32,983 bases of DNA from Bacteroidales bacterium (lineage in GTDB: Bacteria > Bacteroidota > Bacteroidia > Bacteroidales > UBA932). The translations under genes and the position numbers were made by a program. The stretch is taken from NCBI GenBank assembly GCA_017454335.1, contig JAFTDE010000058.1, positions 1 to 32,983 on the forward strand. The letters are read 5' to 3'. The first letter of the stretch is position 1, and the number at the start of each line of letters is the position of its first letter. The notes below the pieces were generated by a model, which was not told where the DNA came from, did not search any database, and saw nothing but the letters and a program-made list of their open reading frames with translations. Shown one piece after another: positions 7,438-15,924 of this stretch.

Positions 7438-9102
7438 CTAGAACCTCCATCCAAAGGTGAGCACGACCTCCCAGAGCTTGCCGTTCACGCGTACCGTCGG
7501 GGACGGCACGGAGACATCTCCATATTCGTCAAAGATATAATCTGCATACGGGACGAAGTCGTACTTCGGACGGAAGGTGCAGCGGGCGGCGGCATCCATG
7601 AAGAAGGATCCCGGAGAAGCATAGCCGAAACCGAAGCTGGCGCTCTGCGTCCGGTCGGTGAAGGCATGCGGGGTTCCCAGGGCCAGCCGTCCGGTCTTGA
7701 AGTCGGAGTAGCTGAAATTGTCGGCGGAGACGATTCCTCCGTTGCCGTAGTCGTAGTAACGGAGCGGCGAAGTCGTCAGGGTGTAACCGGCACGCAGGGC
7801 GAACTCGGGCGTCACGAACAGTTCCGCACCCGCACGCAGCGCATGCTGCAGGCCACCGAACAGGGAGTTCTCGACGTTGCGCGCCTCGAACTCGCGGCTC
7901 CGGCCGCTGTACTTCATGATGCTGTAGTCAGCCAGCTCGTAGTCCACGCTCAGCAGGGCACGGGAGGCCAGGGTCGTCGCGATGCCGAAGCTGGCGGTGT
8001 AGGGCGAACGGAGACGGTATTCGAACTCGCCGAACTCCGAATCCTCCGTATAGGTCTTGTTCTTGAGATCCAGCGACTGGTACACATCATACTCTTCGGA
8101 AATGCTGTAGCGGGTCGGCGTGCGGAAGGATGCGCCCAGGCGCAGGTTATCCGTCGGCAGCCAGATGACGCCGAACTTGCCGTAGACACCGGAGACATCC
8201 CGGTTGAGTTTGTACTGGTACGTGATGTAGTCCAGGTAGGTGTCGTCCAGCGGGAAATCCCGGTAGTCATGGGCGGATTCGACGAAGCGCTCGATATACT
8301 CGTAGGAGGAGTGGGGAACGCCGAGCGAGACGCCCAGCATCCAGCGGTCGGAGAAGTTGAAGCCCACGTTGAACTCCATGTCCTTCTTGACGCCGTAGGT
8401 CTGCTGGCTGGAGATCTGGTTCAGCGGTCCGCCGGTATAGATGGAGCTGCCGTCGAAGACTTCAGCCGCCCCGTAATACTCGTCGTTGGCGTAGGGCAGC
8501 GGCGAAATCACGTAGGAGCGGTAGGCGGCGACCGTGTTCAGGTTGTAGTTGCTGACCGCATCCGCAGCCTGCAGGTCCACCTCGGGAATGCCGAAGGCCA
8601 TCGAGGCGAAGGCGCCGCTGATGGAGGTCTCGTCGTTGATGCCGCCGGCCTGGGCGGCGTTCAGGTAATTGGCGCTCGTGTTCGATACGAACGAGAACGA
8701 GAACCCGGTCAGGCCCGCGTCACGGCCTGTGCCGATGTACATCGACGCACCGATGTTCGGCAGGCCGAAGTTGTTCGCATACTGCGACTGGGCCCCGAAG
8801 AAGTCCGAATCGGAGAGTCCGCGGGAAGCGCTGTACGTAAGCGCGAAGGACGCGGTGCTGGTACTGCGCGAGAATCCCGGGGAGATCACGAACTGTCCGT
8901 AGTGGTACACGGCCGAAGCGGCAGGGTTGACGTTGACGGCACCCAGATCGCCGCCGACAGCGGTGACGGCGTTGCCCAGGGCCATCGTCCGGGCCGTTCC
9001 GGTATACTGGTTCCGGCTGATATCCACGGAAGAGTAGATATCCTGTGCCGTGGCGACAAGCGCCGCAGTCATCAATGCAATGGTAAGTAATATCCTTTTC
9101 AT
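7438..9102 (-). CDS. FadL/OmpP1-like outer-membrane protein
   Basis: The start chosen is the ATG at 9100-9102, which gives a clear signal peptide (MKRILLTIALMTAALVATAQ) and a 554-residue product; the longer reading has no signal sequence. The mature N-terminus has the NPA motif (NVNPAASAV) and Gly/Ala-rich turn seen in the OmpP1/FadL group of 14-stranded barrels for hydrophobic compounds. Long alternating amphipathic strands follow, with FRTPTRYSISEEY in the middle, and the protein ends in Phe (LTFGWRF), as expected for barrel insertion by BAM. It sits between a lipoprotein gene (59 bp upstream) and lpxD (3 bp downstream). The substrate is not deducible. Confidence 0.8.
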   Translation of the reverse strand: MKRILLTIALMTAALVATAQDIYSSVDISRNQYTGTARTMALGNAVTAVGGDLGAVNVNPAASAVYHYGQFVISPGFSRSTSTASFALTYSASRGLSDSDFFGAQSQYANNFGLPNIGASMYIGTGRDAGLTGFSFSFVSNTSANYLNAAQAGGINDETSISGAFASMAFGIPEVDLQAADAVSNYNLNTVAAYRSYVISPLPYANDEYYGAAEVFDGSSIYTGGPLNQISSQQTYGVKKDMEFNVGFNFSDRWMLGVSLGVPHSSYEYIERFVESAHDYRDFPLDDTYLDYITYQYKLNRDVSGVYGKFGVIWLPTDNLRLGASFRTPTRYSISEEYDVYQSLDLKNKTYTEDSEFGEFEYRLRSPYTASFGIATTLASRALLSVDYELADYSIMKYSGRSREFEARNVENSLFGGLQHALRAGAELFVTPEFALRAGYTLTTSPLRYYDYGNGGIVSADNFSYSDFKTGRLALGTPHAFTDRTQSASFGFGYASPGSFFMDAAARCTFRPKYDFVPYADYIFDEYGDVSVPSPTVRVNGKLWEVVLTFGWRF

Positions 9103-9161
9103 GGCAAATCTCTTTTTAATGGTGAATAATACGGGGTTGGGATGAAAGGCTGGAAAAGGAA

Positions 9162-10430
9162 TCAACGCCTTCCGCCACCGCCTCCGCGGCTGCCTCCACC
9201 GCCGGAGCTGCCTCCGCCGCTGTAACCGCCGCCACCGCCGCCCCCGAAGGAGCCGCCACCGCCGCTGCTGTAGCCGCCGCCGGAGCGGGAGCTGCTACTG
9301 CTGGAGCTGGGAGTGGAACTGCGGCTGGTCGTGCTGCCGCTGCTGCCGCTGCTGCGGGACGTGCTGCCGGAGCTGCGGACCGTACCGCCCGTATTGTTGT
9401 TGCGGGTGGTCGAGCCGGAACTGCGGACCGTGCTGCCGCCGCTGCTGCGGACTGTGCTGCCGCTGCTGCGGACCGTGCTTCCGGAGCTGCGGACCGTACC
9501 GCCCGTATTGTTGCTGCGGGAGGTCGAACCGGAGCTGCGGACCGTACTGCCGGTGCTGCCGCTGCTACGGGACGTGCTGCCGGAGGTCCGGGAATTGATG
9601 GTCGAACTGCCGCCGGAGCTGCCCTCGCGGCGCAGGATGGATCCGCCCGTGCGGGTTCCGACGCTGCTGCTCGCGCCCAGGCCGCCGGATGCGGGGGCCA
9701 CGCTGCTGCCGGACACACGCGATCCGCTGCTGCCCGTACGGGCCATGCCGCGCGTGTTGTCGATCGTGCCGGCGCCGCCGCTGTGGGCTCCGCTGCCTCC
9801 GCCGATCGAGATCATGCGGGGACGGGACGTGCCGCCACGGGATTCAGGGCTGGGCTCGTAGTAATGGTAACGGTGGCCGTAATATCCGTAGTGGTACGGA
9901 TAGTACCCGCCGTAGTAGTACCCGGGATAATAGCCGTAGTAGCCGTAGTATCCGGGGTAATAGCCACCGTAGTAGCCGCCGTAGTAATAGTCATAGGGAC
10001 CGAACCAGGGACCGTAGCCGGGGCCGTACCACAGGTCGTACCAGGGATCGTACCAGGGACGGTACCACGAAGATCCCCAGTACCTGTAGGTCCAGGGTCC
10101 GTAGAAATCCCAGTCGTACAGCCAGTTGCGATACCAGGGATCGTAATAGGGACCGTACATGTACGGGGTCATTCCCACGTAGACGTTGACCGTTCCGTTA
10201 TAGTTGCGAAGCAGACTGTCCAGCCGGTCCACATCACGGGTCGCGGCGAGACGTTGCGCTGCCATTGCTTCTATTTCTTCCGGTGTGAGCAAAACCACGG
10301 CAGGGTCGTACGCCTGCCTGTAGTAAATTCCATCCGGGAACCGCTGTTGTGAGGAATATTGTGCAGTGGTCCCGCAAGAAGCCGCGACCAGCAAGATGGT
10401 CAGCAGAAGAAGTGGTGCACTCTGTTTCAT
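9162..10430 (-). CDS. Aromatic-rich, Ser/Gly/Arg-repeat lipoprotein of unknown function
   Basis: I do not recognise a family. The N-terminus is a lipoprotein signal with Cys-19 (LLVAAS then C). Residues 20-85 look folded, with a possible helix (LTPEEIEAMAAQRLAATRDVDRLDSLL, quoted here only by its position 48-74) and a strand NVYVGM. Residues 90-191 are dominated by Tyr, Trp, Pro and Gly. Residues 199-422 are Ser, Gly, Arg and Thr, with repeated (T/S)VRSSGS units and a pure Gly/Ser end. An AGGAGG sequence lies 6 nt before the start. The next gene is the FadL-like porin, so a surface or periplasmic role is likely. The disordered sticky composition resembles adhesive or condensate-forming proteins, which is only inference. 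Confidence 0.75.
   Translation of the reverse strand: MKQSAPLLLLTILLVAASCGTTAQYSSQQRFPDGIYYRQAYDPAVVLLTPEEIEAMAAQRLAATRDVDRLDSLLRNYNGTVNVYVGMTPYMYGPYYDPWYRNWLYDWDFYGPWTYRYWGSSWYRPWYDPWYDLWYGPGYGPWFGPYDYYYGGYYGGYYPGYYGYYGYYPGYYYGGYYPYHYGYYGHRYHYYEPSPESRGGTSRPRMISIGGGSGAHSGGAGTIDNTRGMARTGSSGSRVSGSSVAPASGGLGASSSVGTRTGGSILRREGSSGGSSTINSRTSGSTSRSSGSTGSTVRSSGSTSRSNNTGGTVRSSGSTVRSSGSTVRSSGGSTVRSSGSTTRNNNTGGTVRSSGSTSRSSGSSGSTTSRSSTPSSSSSSSRSGGGYSSGGGGSFGGGGGGGYSGGGSSGGGGSRGGGGGRR
9361..9545 (-). repeat. Two-copy 71-bp imperfect direct repeat within the lipoprotein gene
   Basis: The stretches 9361-9431 and 9475-9545 are near copies, offset by 114 bp. Each encodes an (N)NNTGGTVRSSGST block followed by the same flanks. 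The DNA between and around them carries shorter copies of ctgcggaccgt. This indicates recent internal duplication in the Ser/Gly/Arg part of the lipoprotein. Confidence 0.75.
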
Positions 10431-10436
10431 AATAAA

Positions 10437-10442
10437 CCTCCT
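10437..10442 (-). promoter_or_regulatory. Strong Shine-Dalgarno sequence of the repeat lipoprotein
   Basis: The minus strand reads AGGAGG, 6 nt before the ATG at 10428-10430. Bacteroidota genes usually lack a Shine-Dalgarno sequence and use A/T-rich leaders, so a perfect match stands out and fixes the start of the lipoprotein. Confidence 0.6.
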
Positions 10443-10462
10443 GTCTTATAAATAAAAGTTTG

Positions 10463-10470
10463 TATCTTTG
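10463..10470 (+). promoter_or_regulatory. Candidate -7 element for proS
   Basis: TATCTTTG on the plus strand matches the Bacteroidota -7 consensus; a good -33 element at 19-21 nt upstream is not seen. Transcription from here gives an approximately 75-nt leader for proS. The 121-bp gap is shared with the divergent lipoprotein, whose own promoter I could not place with confidence. Confidence 0.5.
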
Positions 10471-10491
10471 CTCTCGCAATATCTATGCCGT

Positions 10492-10504
10492 TGACGTATC
10501 GTCA
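10492..10504. promoter_or_regulatory. Dyad TGACG-TAT-CGTCA between divergent genes
   Basis: A 13-bp inverted repeat with 5-bp arms and a 3-bp centre lies between the repeat lipoprotein and proS. It could be an operator for a dimeric regulator or chance; there is no second copy in the gap. Confidence 0.25.
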
Positions 10505-10551
10505 TATTATAGATGCAAATTTCGTAAAAATTCGCAGTATTTTGAAATAAA

Positions 10552-12030
10552 ATGGCAAAGGAAGTTACCAACAGAGCCGAAAACTACTCGCAATGGTACA
10601 ACGATCTCGCCCTGAAGGCGGATCTGGCCGAGCAGTCGGCAGTCAGAGGATGTATGGTCATCAAGCCGTACGGTTATGCGATCTGGGAGAAGATGCAGTC
10701 CACCCTGGACGCCATGTTCAAGCGTACAGGCGTGCAGAACGCCTATTTTCCGCTCTTCATCCCGAAATCCTTCTTCAGCCGCGAGGCCGAGCACGTGGCG
10801 GGTTTCGCCAAGGAATGCGCCGTGGTCACCCACCACAGGCTGATGAACGACCCGGAAGGCAAGGGCGTCATCGTGGACCCGGATGCCAGACTGGAGGAAG
10901 AGCTGATCGTCCGCCCGACTTCCGAGACCATCATCTGGAGCACCTACAAGAACTGGATCACTTCGTGGCGTGACCTGCCCGTGCTGTGCAACCAGTGGTG
11001 CAACGTCGTGCGCTGGGAAATGCGCACCCGCCTGTTCCTCCGCACGGCCGAGTTCCTCTGGCAGGAAGGCCACACCGCCCACGCCACCTCCCAGGAGGCC
11101 GAGGCCAAGGCGAACGAGATGGTGAACGTCTATGCCGACTTCGCCCGCAACGTCATGGCGCTGCCGGTCATCATCGGCCACAAGAGCCCGAACGAGCGCT
11201 TCGCCGGCGCCCTGGACACCCTGACCATCGAAGCGATGATGCAGGACGGCAAGGCCCTGCAGGCCGGTACGTCCCACTTCCTGGGCCAGAACTTCGCCAA
11301 GTCCTTCGACGTGCAGTTCACCAACAAGGAAGGCAAGCAGGAATACGTCTGGGCCACTTCCTGGGGCGTCAGCACCCGCCTGATGGGCGCGCTGATCATG
11401 GCCCATGGAGACGACAACGGCCTGGTCCTGCCGCCGAAGCTCGCCCCCATCCAGGTCGTGATGGTGCCCATCTACAAGACCGACGAGGAGCGCAGCGCCG
11501 TGCTGGACAAATTCGCCGTCCTGAAGGCCGAACTCGAAGCGCAGGGACACTCCGTGCGCATCGACGACCGCGACACGCTGCGGCCGGGATTCAAGTTCGC
11601 CGAGTGGGAGCTGAAGGGCGTGCCCGTACGCCTGGCGATGGGCGCCCGCGACCTGGCGTCCGGGACCGTCGAGATCGCCCGCCGCGACACCCTCGAGAAG
11701 ACCACCGTCCCCATCGAAGGGCTGGGAGCGCGCATCATCGCGCTGCTGGACGACATCCAGCAGAACATTTACGACAAGGCCCTCGCCTTCCGCAACGCCA
11801 ACATCCGCAAGTGCGACAGCTGGGAGGAGTTCAAGACCGAAATCCAGAAGGGCGGGTTCCTGCTCTGCCACTGGGACGGCACGGCCGAAACCGAGCAGAA
11901 AATCAAGGACGAGACCAAGGCGACCATCCGCTGCATCCCCATGGACAGCGTGGTCTGCGAAGAGGAAGGCACGGACATCTACTCCGGCAAACCTTCCCAC
12001 CGCCGGGTCGTGTTCGCCATTTCTTATTGA
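10552..12030 (+). CDS. proS: Prolyl-tRNA synthetase, archaeal/eukaryal (ProS type 3) form
   Basis: The enzyme charges tRNA-Pro with proline in the cytoplasm. The 492-residue product is a class II synthetase: motif 2 lies around [20 protein letters not shown] and motif 3 around [16 protein letters not shown]. An anticodon-binding domain follows (about 285-390), and then the extra C-terminal domain of the short type (about 400-492, with KGGFLLCHW and a Tyr terminus). It lacks the large editing insertion found in the bacterial type. Bacteroidota normally carry this form. It precedes the DUF3078 gene by 7 bp, suggesting a shared transcript with that gene and tilS. Confidence 0.97.
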   Translation: MAKEVTNRAENYSQWYNDLALKADLAEQSAVRGCMVIKPYGYAIWEKMQSTLDAMFKRTGVQNAYFPLFIPKSFFSREAEHVAGFAKECAVVTHHRLMNDPEGKGVIVDPDARLEEELIVRPTSETIIWSTYKNWITSWRDLPVLCNQWCNVVRWEMRTRLFLRTAEFLWQEGHTAHATSQEAEAKANEMVNVYADFARNVMALPVIIGHKSPNERFAGALDTLTIEAMMQDGKALQAGTSHFLGQNFAKSFDVQFTNKEGKQEYVWATSWGVSTRLMGALIMAHGDDNGLVLPPKLAPIQVVMVPIYKTDEERSAVLDKFAVLKAELEAQGHSVRIDDRDTLRPGFKFAEWELKGVPVRLAMGARDLASGTVEIARRDTLEKTTVPIEGLGARIIALLDDIQQNIYDKALAFRNANIRKCDSWEEFKTEIQKGGFLLCHWDGTAETEQKIKDETKATIRCIPMDSVVCEEEGTDIYSGKPSHRRVVFAISY

Positions 12031-12037
12031 TACGGCT

Positions 12038-13054
12038 ATGAAAAAGCATCTCATCTCCCTGGCACTGTTCCTCTGCGCCCTCGTTCCGATGACGGCGCAG
12101 GATGACATCCAGCAGGCCGCCCAGGCGGCCGCCCAGGCGCTGGCCAATGCGCCCCAGACCCAGCCCGAACAGGCGAAGGTCCGTTACTGGACCAGCTCCT
12201 GCGAGGTTTCGCTGGGATTCAACCATACCGGACTCTGGAGCTGGGCGGCCGGCGGATACAACAATGCTTCGCTCAGCGCCGGGCTGGACGCCAAGGCCAG
12301 CTACAAGAAGGACCTGGCCAGCTGGGACAACCGCCTGCAGCTGGACTACGGTTTCCTCTGGTCGGCGGACAAGTACAACCTGCTGCAGAAAAGCAAGGAC
12401 CGCATCTACCTGGAGAGCAAGTGGGGTTACCAGACCCAGAAGGATTCCAAATGGAAGTATTCCGCTTCCTTCGACTTCCGTTCGCAGTTCTCGGACAACT
12501 TCAGCAAGTATGTCCAGGACGGGACGGGCAACTGGATCGGAACCCTGAAGTCCACCCTGATGTCCCCTGCATACGCCAACCTGGCCTTCGGTATGGACTG
12601 GGACCCCGCCCCGTGGTTCAACATGAACATCTCGCCGTTCACCGGCGGTCTGGTGGCGGTCTCCTACAACAAGCCCTCGCCCAACCTGCGCAAGGACTAC
12701 GGCATGCCCGAGATGAAAGACGGGTCCTGGGCCGCATTCCGATTCATGTTCGGTGCCCAGGTCAAGTCCACGGCCAAATGGACGGTCAACGACGTGTTCA
12801 ATTTCGAGACGCAGCTGGTCCTGTTCACCGACTACCTCAACGAACCCTACCTGCGGGTCAACTGGGACAACAAGATCAAATGGAAGGTCGGCCGTTTCAT
12901 CAACCTCGAACTGAGCACCTGGCTGATCCACGACCCGATCGTGATGATCAAGGATGACGCCGACATCGCCCAGTTCCCCGACGGCAAGGCCCGTGTCCAG
13001 TTCAAGGAATTCCTCGAACTGAAATTCGTCTACACCATCGGCGGGAAGAAATAA
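12038..13054 (+). CDS. DUF3078 domain outer-membrane protein
   Basis: The 338-residue product starts with a signal peptide (MKKHLISLALFLCALVPMTAQ). A short Ala/Gln-rich linker follows (about 22-46), then a region of amphipathic strands with many aromatic residues, typical of the Bacteroidota DUF3078 family and compatible with a beta barrel. Family function is not known. The last codons overlap tilS by one base (TAATG), so translation of the two is probably coupled; proS ends 7 bp before it. It ends in GGKK rather than the usual terminal aromatic, so a barrel is likely but not proven. Confidence 0.8.
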   Translation: MKKHLISLALFLCALVPMTAQDDIQQAAQAAAQALANAPQTQPEQAKVRYWTSSCEVSLGFNHTGLWSWAAGGYNNASLSAGLDAKASYKKDLASWDNRLQLDYGFLWSADKYNLLQKSKDRIYLESKWGYQTQKDSKWKYSASFDFRSQFSDNFSKYVQDGTGNWIGTLKSTLMSPAYANLAFGMDWDPAPWFNMNISPFTGGLVAVSYNKPSPNLRKDYGMPEMKDGSWAAFRFMFGAQVKSTAKWTVNDVFNFETQLVLFTDYLNEPYLRVNWDNKIKWKVGRFINLELSTWLIHDPIVMIKDDADIAQFPDGKARVQFKEFLELKFVYTIGGKK

Positions 13055-14349
13055 TGAAAATCCTGCTCGCAGTCAGCGGCGGCATCGATTCGATGTGCAT
13101 GGCAACCATGGCTCCCGAACTTTTTCGGGAGTCTGGTTTTTCTGTGGCACACTGCAACTTCGGCTTGCGCGGCGCCGACTCGGACGCCGACGAGGCGCTG
13201 GTCCGGACGTGGTGCGACGCGCGGGGGATTCCCTGCTTCGTCCGGCACTTCGACACGGCCGGATACGCCGCCCGGCGGGGGATCAGCATCGAGATGGCCG
13301 CCCGCGAACTGCGTTACGCCTGGTTCCGGGACTTGTGCGAGACGCACGGTTTCGATGCGGTCGCCGTCGCGCACAATGCGGAGGACAATGTCGAAACCCT
13401 GCTGCTGCACCTGCTGCGGGGCACCGGCGGACGGGGCCTGCGCGGCCTCTCTTCCGAAGGACGGATCCTGCGCCCGCTGCTGGGCTGGTCCCGGGAACAG
13501 ATCCGCGCGTACGCCCGGGAGCACGACGTTCCCTACCGCGAAGACGCGAGCAACGCCGACACCCGTTTCCGGCGCAACCGCCTCCGCCACGAAGTGCTGC
13601 CGGTCTTCCGGGAGCTCAACCCGTCCTACCTGCAGACCTTCGCCCGGGAGATGCAGCATTTCGCCCAGGAGAACGACATCGCCGAGGATTACTTCCGCGG
13701 CTGCGGCATCGCCCCGGAAGCGGACGATATCCCGCTGGACACGCTGCTGGGCCTGAAACACTGGCGCTACGTCCTGTTCCGTCTGACCGAGCGCTGCAAG
13801 CTGGACGGACAGACCTTCGATGCGCTGTGCCGCACGCTGGAGGGGACCCTCACCCGCAGCGGCAAGGAATTCCGCTCGCCCACCCACCGCATCGTGATCA
13901 CGCAGCACAGCCTGCTGATCCTGCCGCTGGAAGAACCCACCGTCCCGGAACCGGTCTGCATCCCCGGTCCGGGAGACTATGCCTTCGGGGGCCGGACGAT
14001 ACGTATCGAGCAGGCAGAGCCGGCCGGAGCCCTGGACACGCCCGGCGTGCTGGTCGCGGACGCCGCAGCGCTCCCCTTCCCGTTCCAGCTGCGGAGCTGG
14101 CGCGAGGGAGACTGGATGCAGCCCTTCGGCATGCAGGGGCGCAAGAAACTCAGCGACCTGTTCGCGGACCTGAAGTGGTCCCGGCCGCAAAAAGAAGCGG
14201 CTGTCATCGCCGCACCTTGCGGAGAAGACAGCCACGTCTATGCCTTGCTGGGCGTCCGGATGGACGAATCCCTGCGGATCACGGAGGCTAGTCGATCAGC
14301 AGTTCGCCTTCGTATCGCATCAGGGAGCGATCCGAATTCTGGCAGGTGA
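13054..14349 (+). CDS. tilS: tRNA(Ile)-lysidine synthetase
   Basis: TilS converts the wobble cytidine of the minor tRNA-Ile (CAU anticodon) to lysidine, so that it reads AUA. The 431-residue product has the ATP-pyrophosphatase P-loop SGGIDS (8-13) and HNAEDNVETLLLHLLRGTG, typical of the N-type PP-loop. NTRFRRNRLRHEVLP-like residues lie around 168-185. The C-terminal TilS domain has RSWREGDWMQPFGMQGRKKL. The start overlaps the DUF3078 stop by one base. The last roughly 18 residues after RITEAS have no family look and run over the end of the convergent DUF4251 gene by 62 bp, probably an extension after loss of an earlier stop. Confidence 0.95.
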   Translation: MKILLAVSGGIDSMCMATMAPELFRESGFSVAHCNFGLRGADSDADEALVRTWCDARGIPCFVRHFDTAGYAARRGISIEMAARELRYAWFRDLCETHGFDAVAVAHNAEDNVETLLLHLLRGTGGRGLRGLSSEGRILRPLLGWSREQIRAYAREHDVPYREDASNADTRFRRNRLRHEVLPVFRELNPSYLQTFAREMQHFAQENDIAEDYFRGCGIAPEADDIPLDTLLGLKHWRYVLFRLTERCKLDGQTFDALCRTLEGTLTRSGKEFRSPTHRIVITQHSLLILPLEEPTVPEPVCIPGPGDYAFGGRTIRIEQAEPAGALDTPGVLVADAAALPFPFQLRSWREGDWMQPFGMQGRKKLSDLFADLKWSRPQKEAAVIAAPCGEDSHVYALLGVRMDESLRITEASRSAVRLRIASGSDPNSGR

Positions 14350-14854
14350 TGTCCACCTTCGCATTGTCCCACACCGTCAGCGAAACCGCATAGTCGCCGT
14401 CCGCCCCGGCGGCCCGAAACGTGCGGACGAATTTGCCGGACATCGACTTGCTGTTGTCCTCGTTGTAATCGCGCATGGGCGCCTTGTCAAACACGATGGA
14501 AACGTCTTCGCCCAGGCTGGCGCGGGTGCTGGAGCCGTAGAACGGCAGGCGCGATTCAATCTTCCCGTCCTGGATGCGGATTTCATACCCGTTGTTCAGC
14601 GGGACCATCTGCCCGCTCGAGGAATAGGCCTGCTTGACTGCGATGCGCAGGTCGCCGGAAGACAGGGCGCGCAGCACACGCGTCGTCACCTGCAGCTGTT
14701 CCTGGTTCTGCCGGCTGATCTGGGTCGTGCCGGTCTGCGAGGAAGAAGAAGAGGACGACGGAGTGGAAGACGCGGAGGAATATGCCATTCCGCAGGAAGT
14801 CAGTGCGGTCACCAGCAGGACCGCGGCGGTCAGGGTTCGGATCATCTGTTTCAT
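14288..14854 (-). CDS. DUF4251-type lipoprotein
   Basis: The start chosen is the ATG at 14852-14854, giving 188 residues with a lipoprotein signal (LTS then Cys-21). A Ser-rich linker (about 25-50) leads to a C-terminal domain similar to the DUF4251 family of Bacteroidota, with LNNGYEIRIQDGKIESRLPF and YNEDNSKSMSGKF. Family members are periplasmic or outer-membrane-anchored with no known activity. It is convergent with tilS and the coding regions overlap by 62 bp. It shares a 76-bp gap with the divergent oxidoreductase, where a palindrome carries a -7 element on both strands. Confidence 0.8.
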   Translation of the reverse strand: MKQMIRTLTAAVLLVTALTSCGMAYSSASSTPSSSSSSSQTGTTQISRQNQEQLQVTTRVLRALSSGDLRIAVKQAYSSSGQMVPLNNGYEIRIQDGKIESRLPFYGSSTRASLGEDVSIVFDKAPMRDYNEDNSKSMSGKFVRTFRAAGADGDYAVSLTVWDNAKVDITCQNSDRSLMRYEGELLID

Positions 14855-14891
14855 CTTACAAATTGTTTGAACAAAAATAAACACAAAAGAT

Positions 14892-14907
14892 TATCTTTGC
14901 AAAGATA
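14892..14907. promoter_or_regulatory. Palindromic two-way -7 element
   Basis: TATCTTTGCAAAGATA is a perfect 16-bp palindrome, so each strand carries TATCTTTG, the Bacteroidota -7 element, in opposite directions. On the plus strand a TTTG at 14866-14869 lies 22 nt upstream, close to the expected -33 spacing. A matching -33 for the minus strand is not evident. It would drive the oxidoreductase on the plus strand and possibly the DUF4251 lipoprotein on the minus strand, with only one polymerase able to bind at a time. Confidence 0.55.
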
Positions 14908-14930
14908 GAACCAAAACAATCGAACACCTC

Positions 14931-15908
14931 ATGAAAGTTGGAATGCTCGGCGCCGGCCGCATCGCCGGATGGATGGCCCAGACCATCAACAGGATCGACA
15001 AGTCCGAAAACATCGTGAATTATGCCATCGGTTCGCGCGACCAGGCCAAGGCGGACGCCTTTGCCCGCGAGAACGGATTTGCCAAGGCCTACGGCAGCTA
15101 CGAACAACTGGTCGAGGATCCCCAGGTGGACCTGGTGTACGTCGCCACCCCGCACTCGCATCACTATGACGCCGCCCGCCTGGCCATCAAGGCCGGCAAA
15201 CCCGTCATCGTCGAGAAGTCCTTCACCGCCAACGCCCGCGAAGCCAAGGCCCTGATCGACCTGGCCCACGAGCGCAAGGTCTTCCTGACCGAGGCGATGT
15301 GGACGCGTTACATGCCGCTGTCCCTGAAGGTGAAGGAGCTGCTCGATGCGGGCGCCATCGGCAAACCCCTCTTCCTCTCCGCCAGCCTCTGCATTCCCAT
15401 GCCGCACAAGGTCAAGCTGTTCCAGCCCGAACTGGCCGGCGGCGCCCTGCTGGACGTCGGCGTCTACTGCATCAACTTCGCGCGGATGTACTTCGGCGGC
15501 GACATCGCCAAGACCGTCTCGACCTGCCAGATGCACCCGTCCGGGGTGGACATCCAGGATACGATCAGTTTCAACTACCGTGACGGGCGTGTGGCCAACC
15601 TCTGGACCAGCGGCATCGCCCGCAGCGACCGCCGCGGCGTCATCTGCGGCGACGGCAAGTTCATCACCGTCGAGAACATCAACTGCCCGGAGAGCGTCGC
15701 CCTGTGGGACAACTACCAGATCGTCGAGGAATACAAGCGTCCGGCCACCCAGCTGAGCGGATACGAATACGAGATGCTGGCCTGCCGCGACGCCCTGGCC
15801 CAGGGCCTGCTGGAATCCCCCTACATGCCGCATTCCGAGACCCTCGCCATGATGCAGCAAATGGACGCCCTCCGTGCGGAATGGGGCGTCCACTTCCCGA
15901 TGGACTAA
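14931..15908 (+). CDS. Gfo/Idh/MocA family NAD(P)-dependent oxidoreductase
   Basis: The 325-residue product has an N-terminal Rossmann fold with GAGRIA (7-12). VYVATPHSHHYDAA follows, then Lys-96 in VEKSFTAN, the position of the family's EKP lysine. The C-terminal alpha/beta domain has GGALLDVGVYCINFARMYFG, which resembles the dihydrodiol dehydrogenase/anhydrofructose reductase branch rather than the inositol dehydrogenase branch. It likely oxidises or reduces a sugar or cyclic alcohol in the cytoplasm, but the substrate cannot be read from sequence. It is a single-gene unit: divergent from the lipoprotein and convergent with the next gene. No terminator hairpin is evident in the 16-bp gap after it. 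Confidence 0.92.
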   Translation: MKVGMLGAGRIAGWMAQTINRIDKSENIVNYAIGSRDQAKADAFARENGFAKAYGSYEQLVEDPQVDLVYVATPHSHHYDAARLAIKAGKPVIVEKSFTANAREAKALIDLAHERKVFLTEAMWTRYMPLSLKVKELLDAGAIGKPLFLSASLCIPMPHKVKLFQPELAGGALLDVGVYCINFARMYFGGDIAKTVSTCQMHPSGVDIQDTISFNYRDGRVANLWTSGIARSDRRGVICGDGKFITVENINCPESVALWDNYQIVEEYKRPATQLSGYEYEMLACRDALAQGLLESPYMPHSETLAMMQQMDALRAEWGVHFPMD

Positions 15909-15924
15909 GGCTTAGCCTGAATCC

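Noticed and set aside
9300-9600. Possible CRISPR-like or integron repeat
   Set aside because: The repeats are in frame, coding and irregular, with no spacers or cas genes.
9116-9718. Ala/Pro-rich 200-residue minus-strand frame
   Set aside because: Alternate frame of the Ser/Gly repeat lipoprotein; composition follows from the repeat.
10507-12147. 546-residue minus-strand frame
   Set aside because: Antisense to proS, no domain, biased composition typical of a GC-rich shadow.
13030-14235. 401-residue minus-strand frame
   Set aside because: Antisense to tilS, whose motifs are intact; no protein features of its own.
15909-15917. GGCTTAGCC as a terminator between convergent genes
   Set aside because: Only three base pairs with a three-base loop and no U-run.
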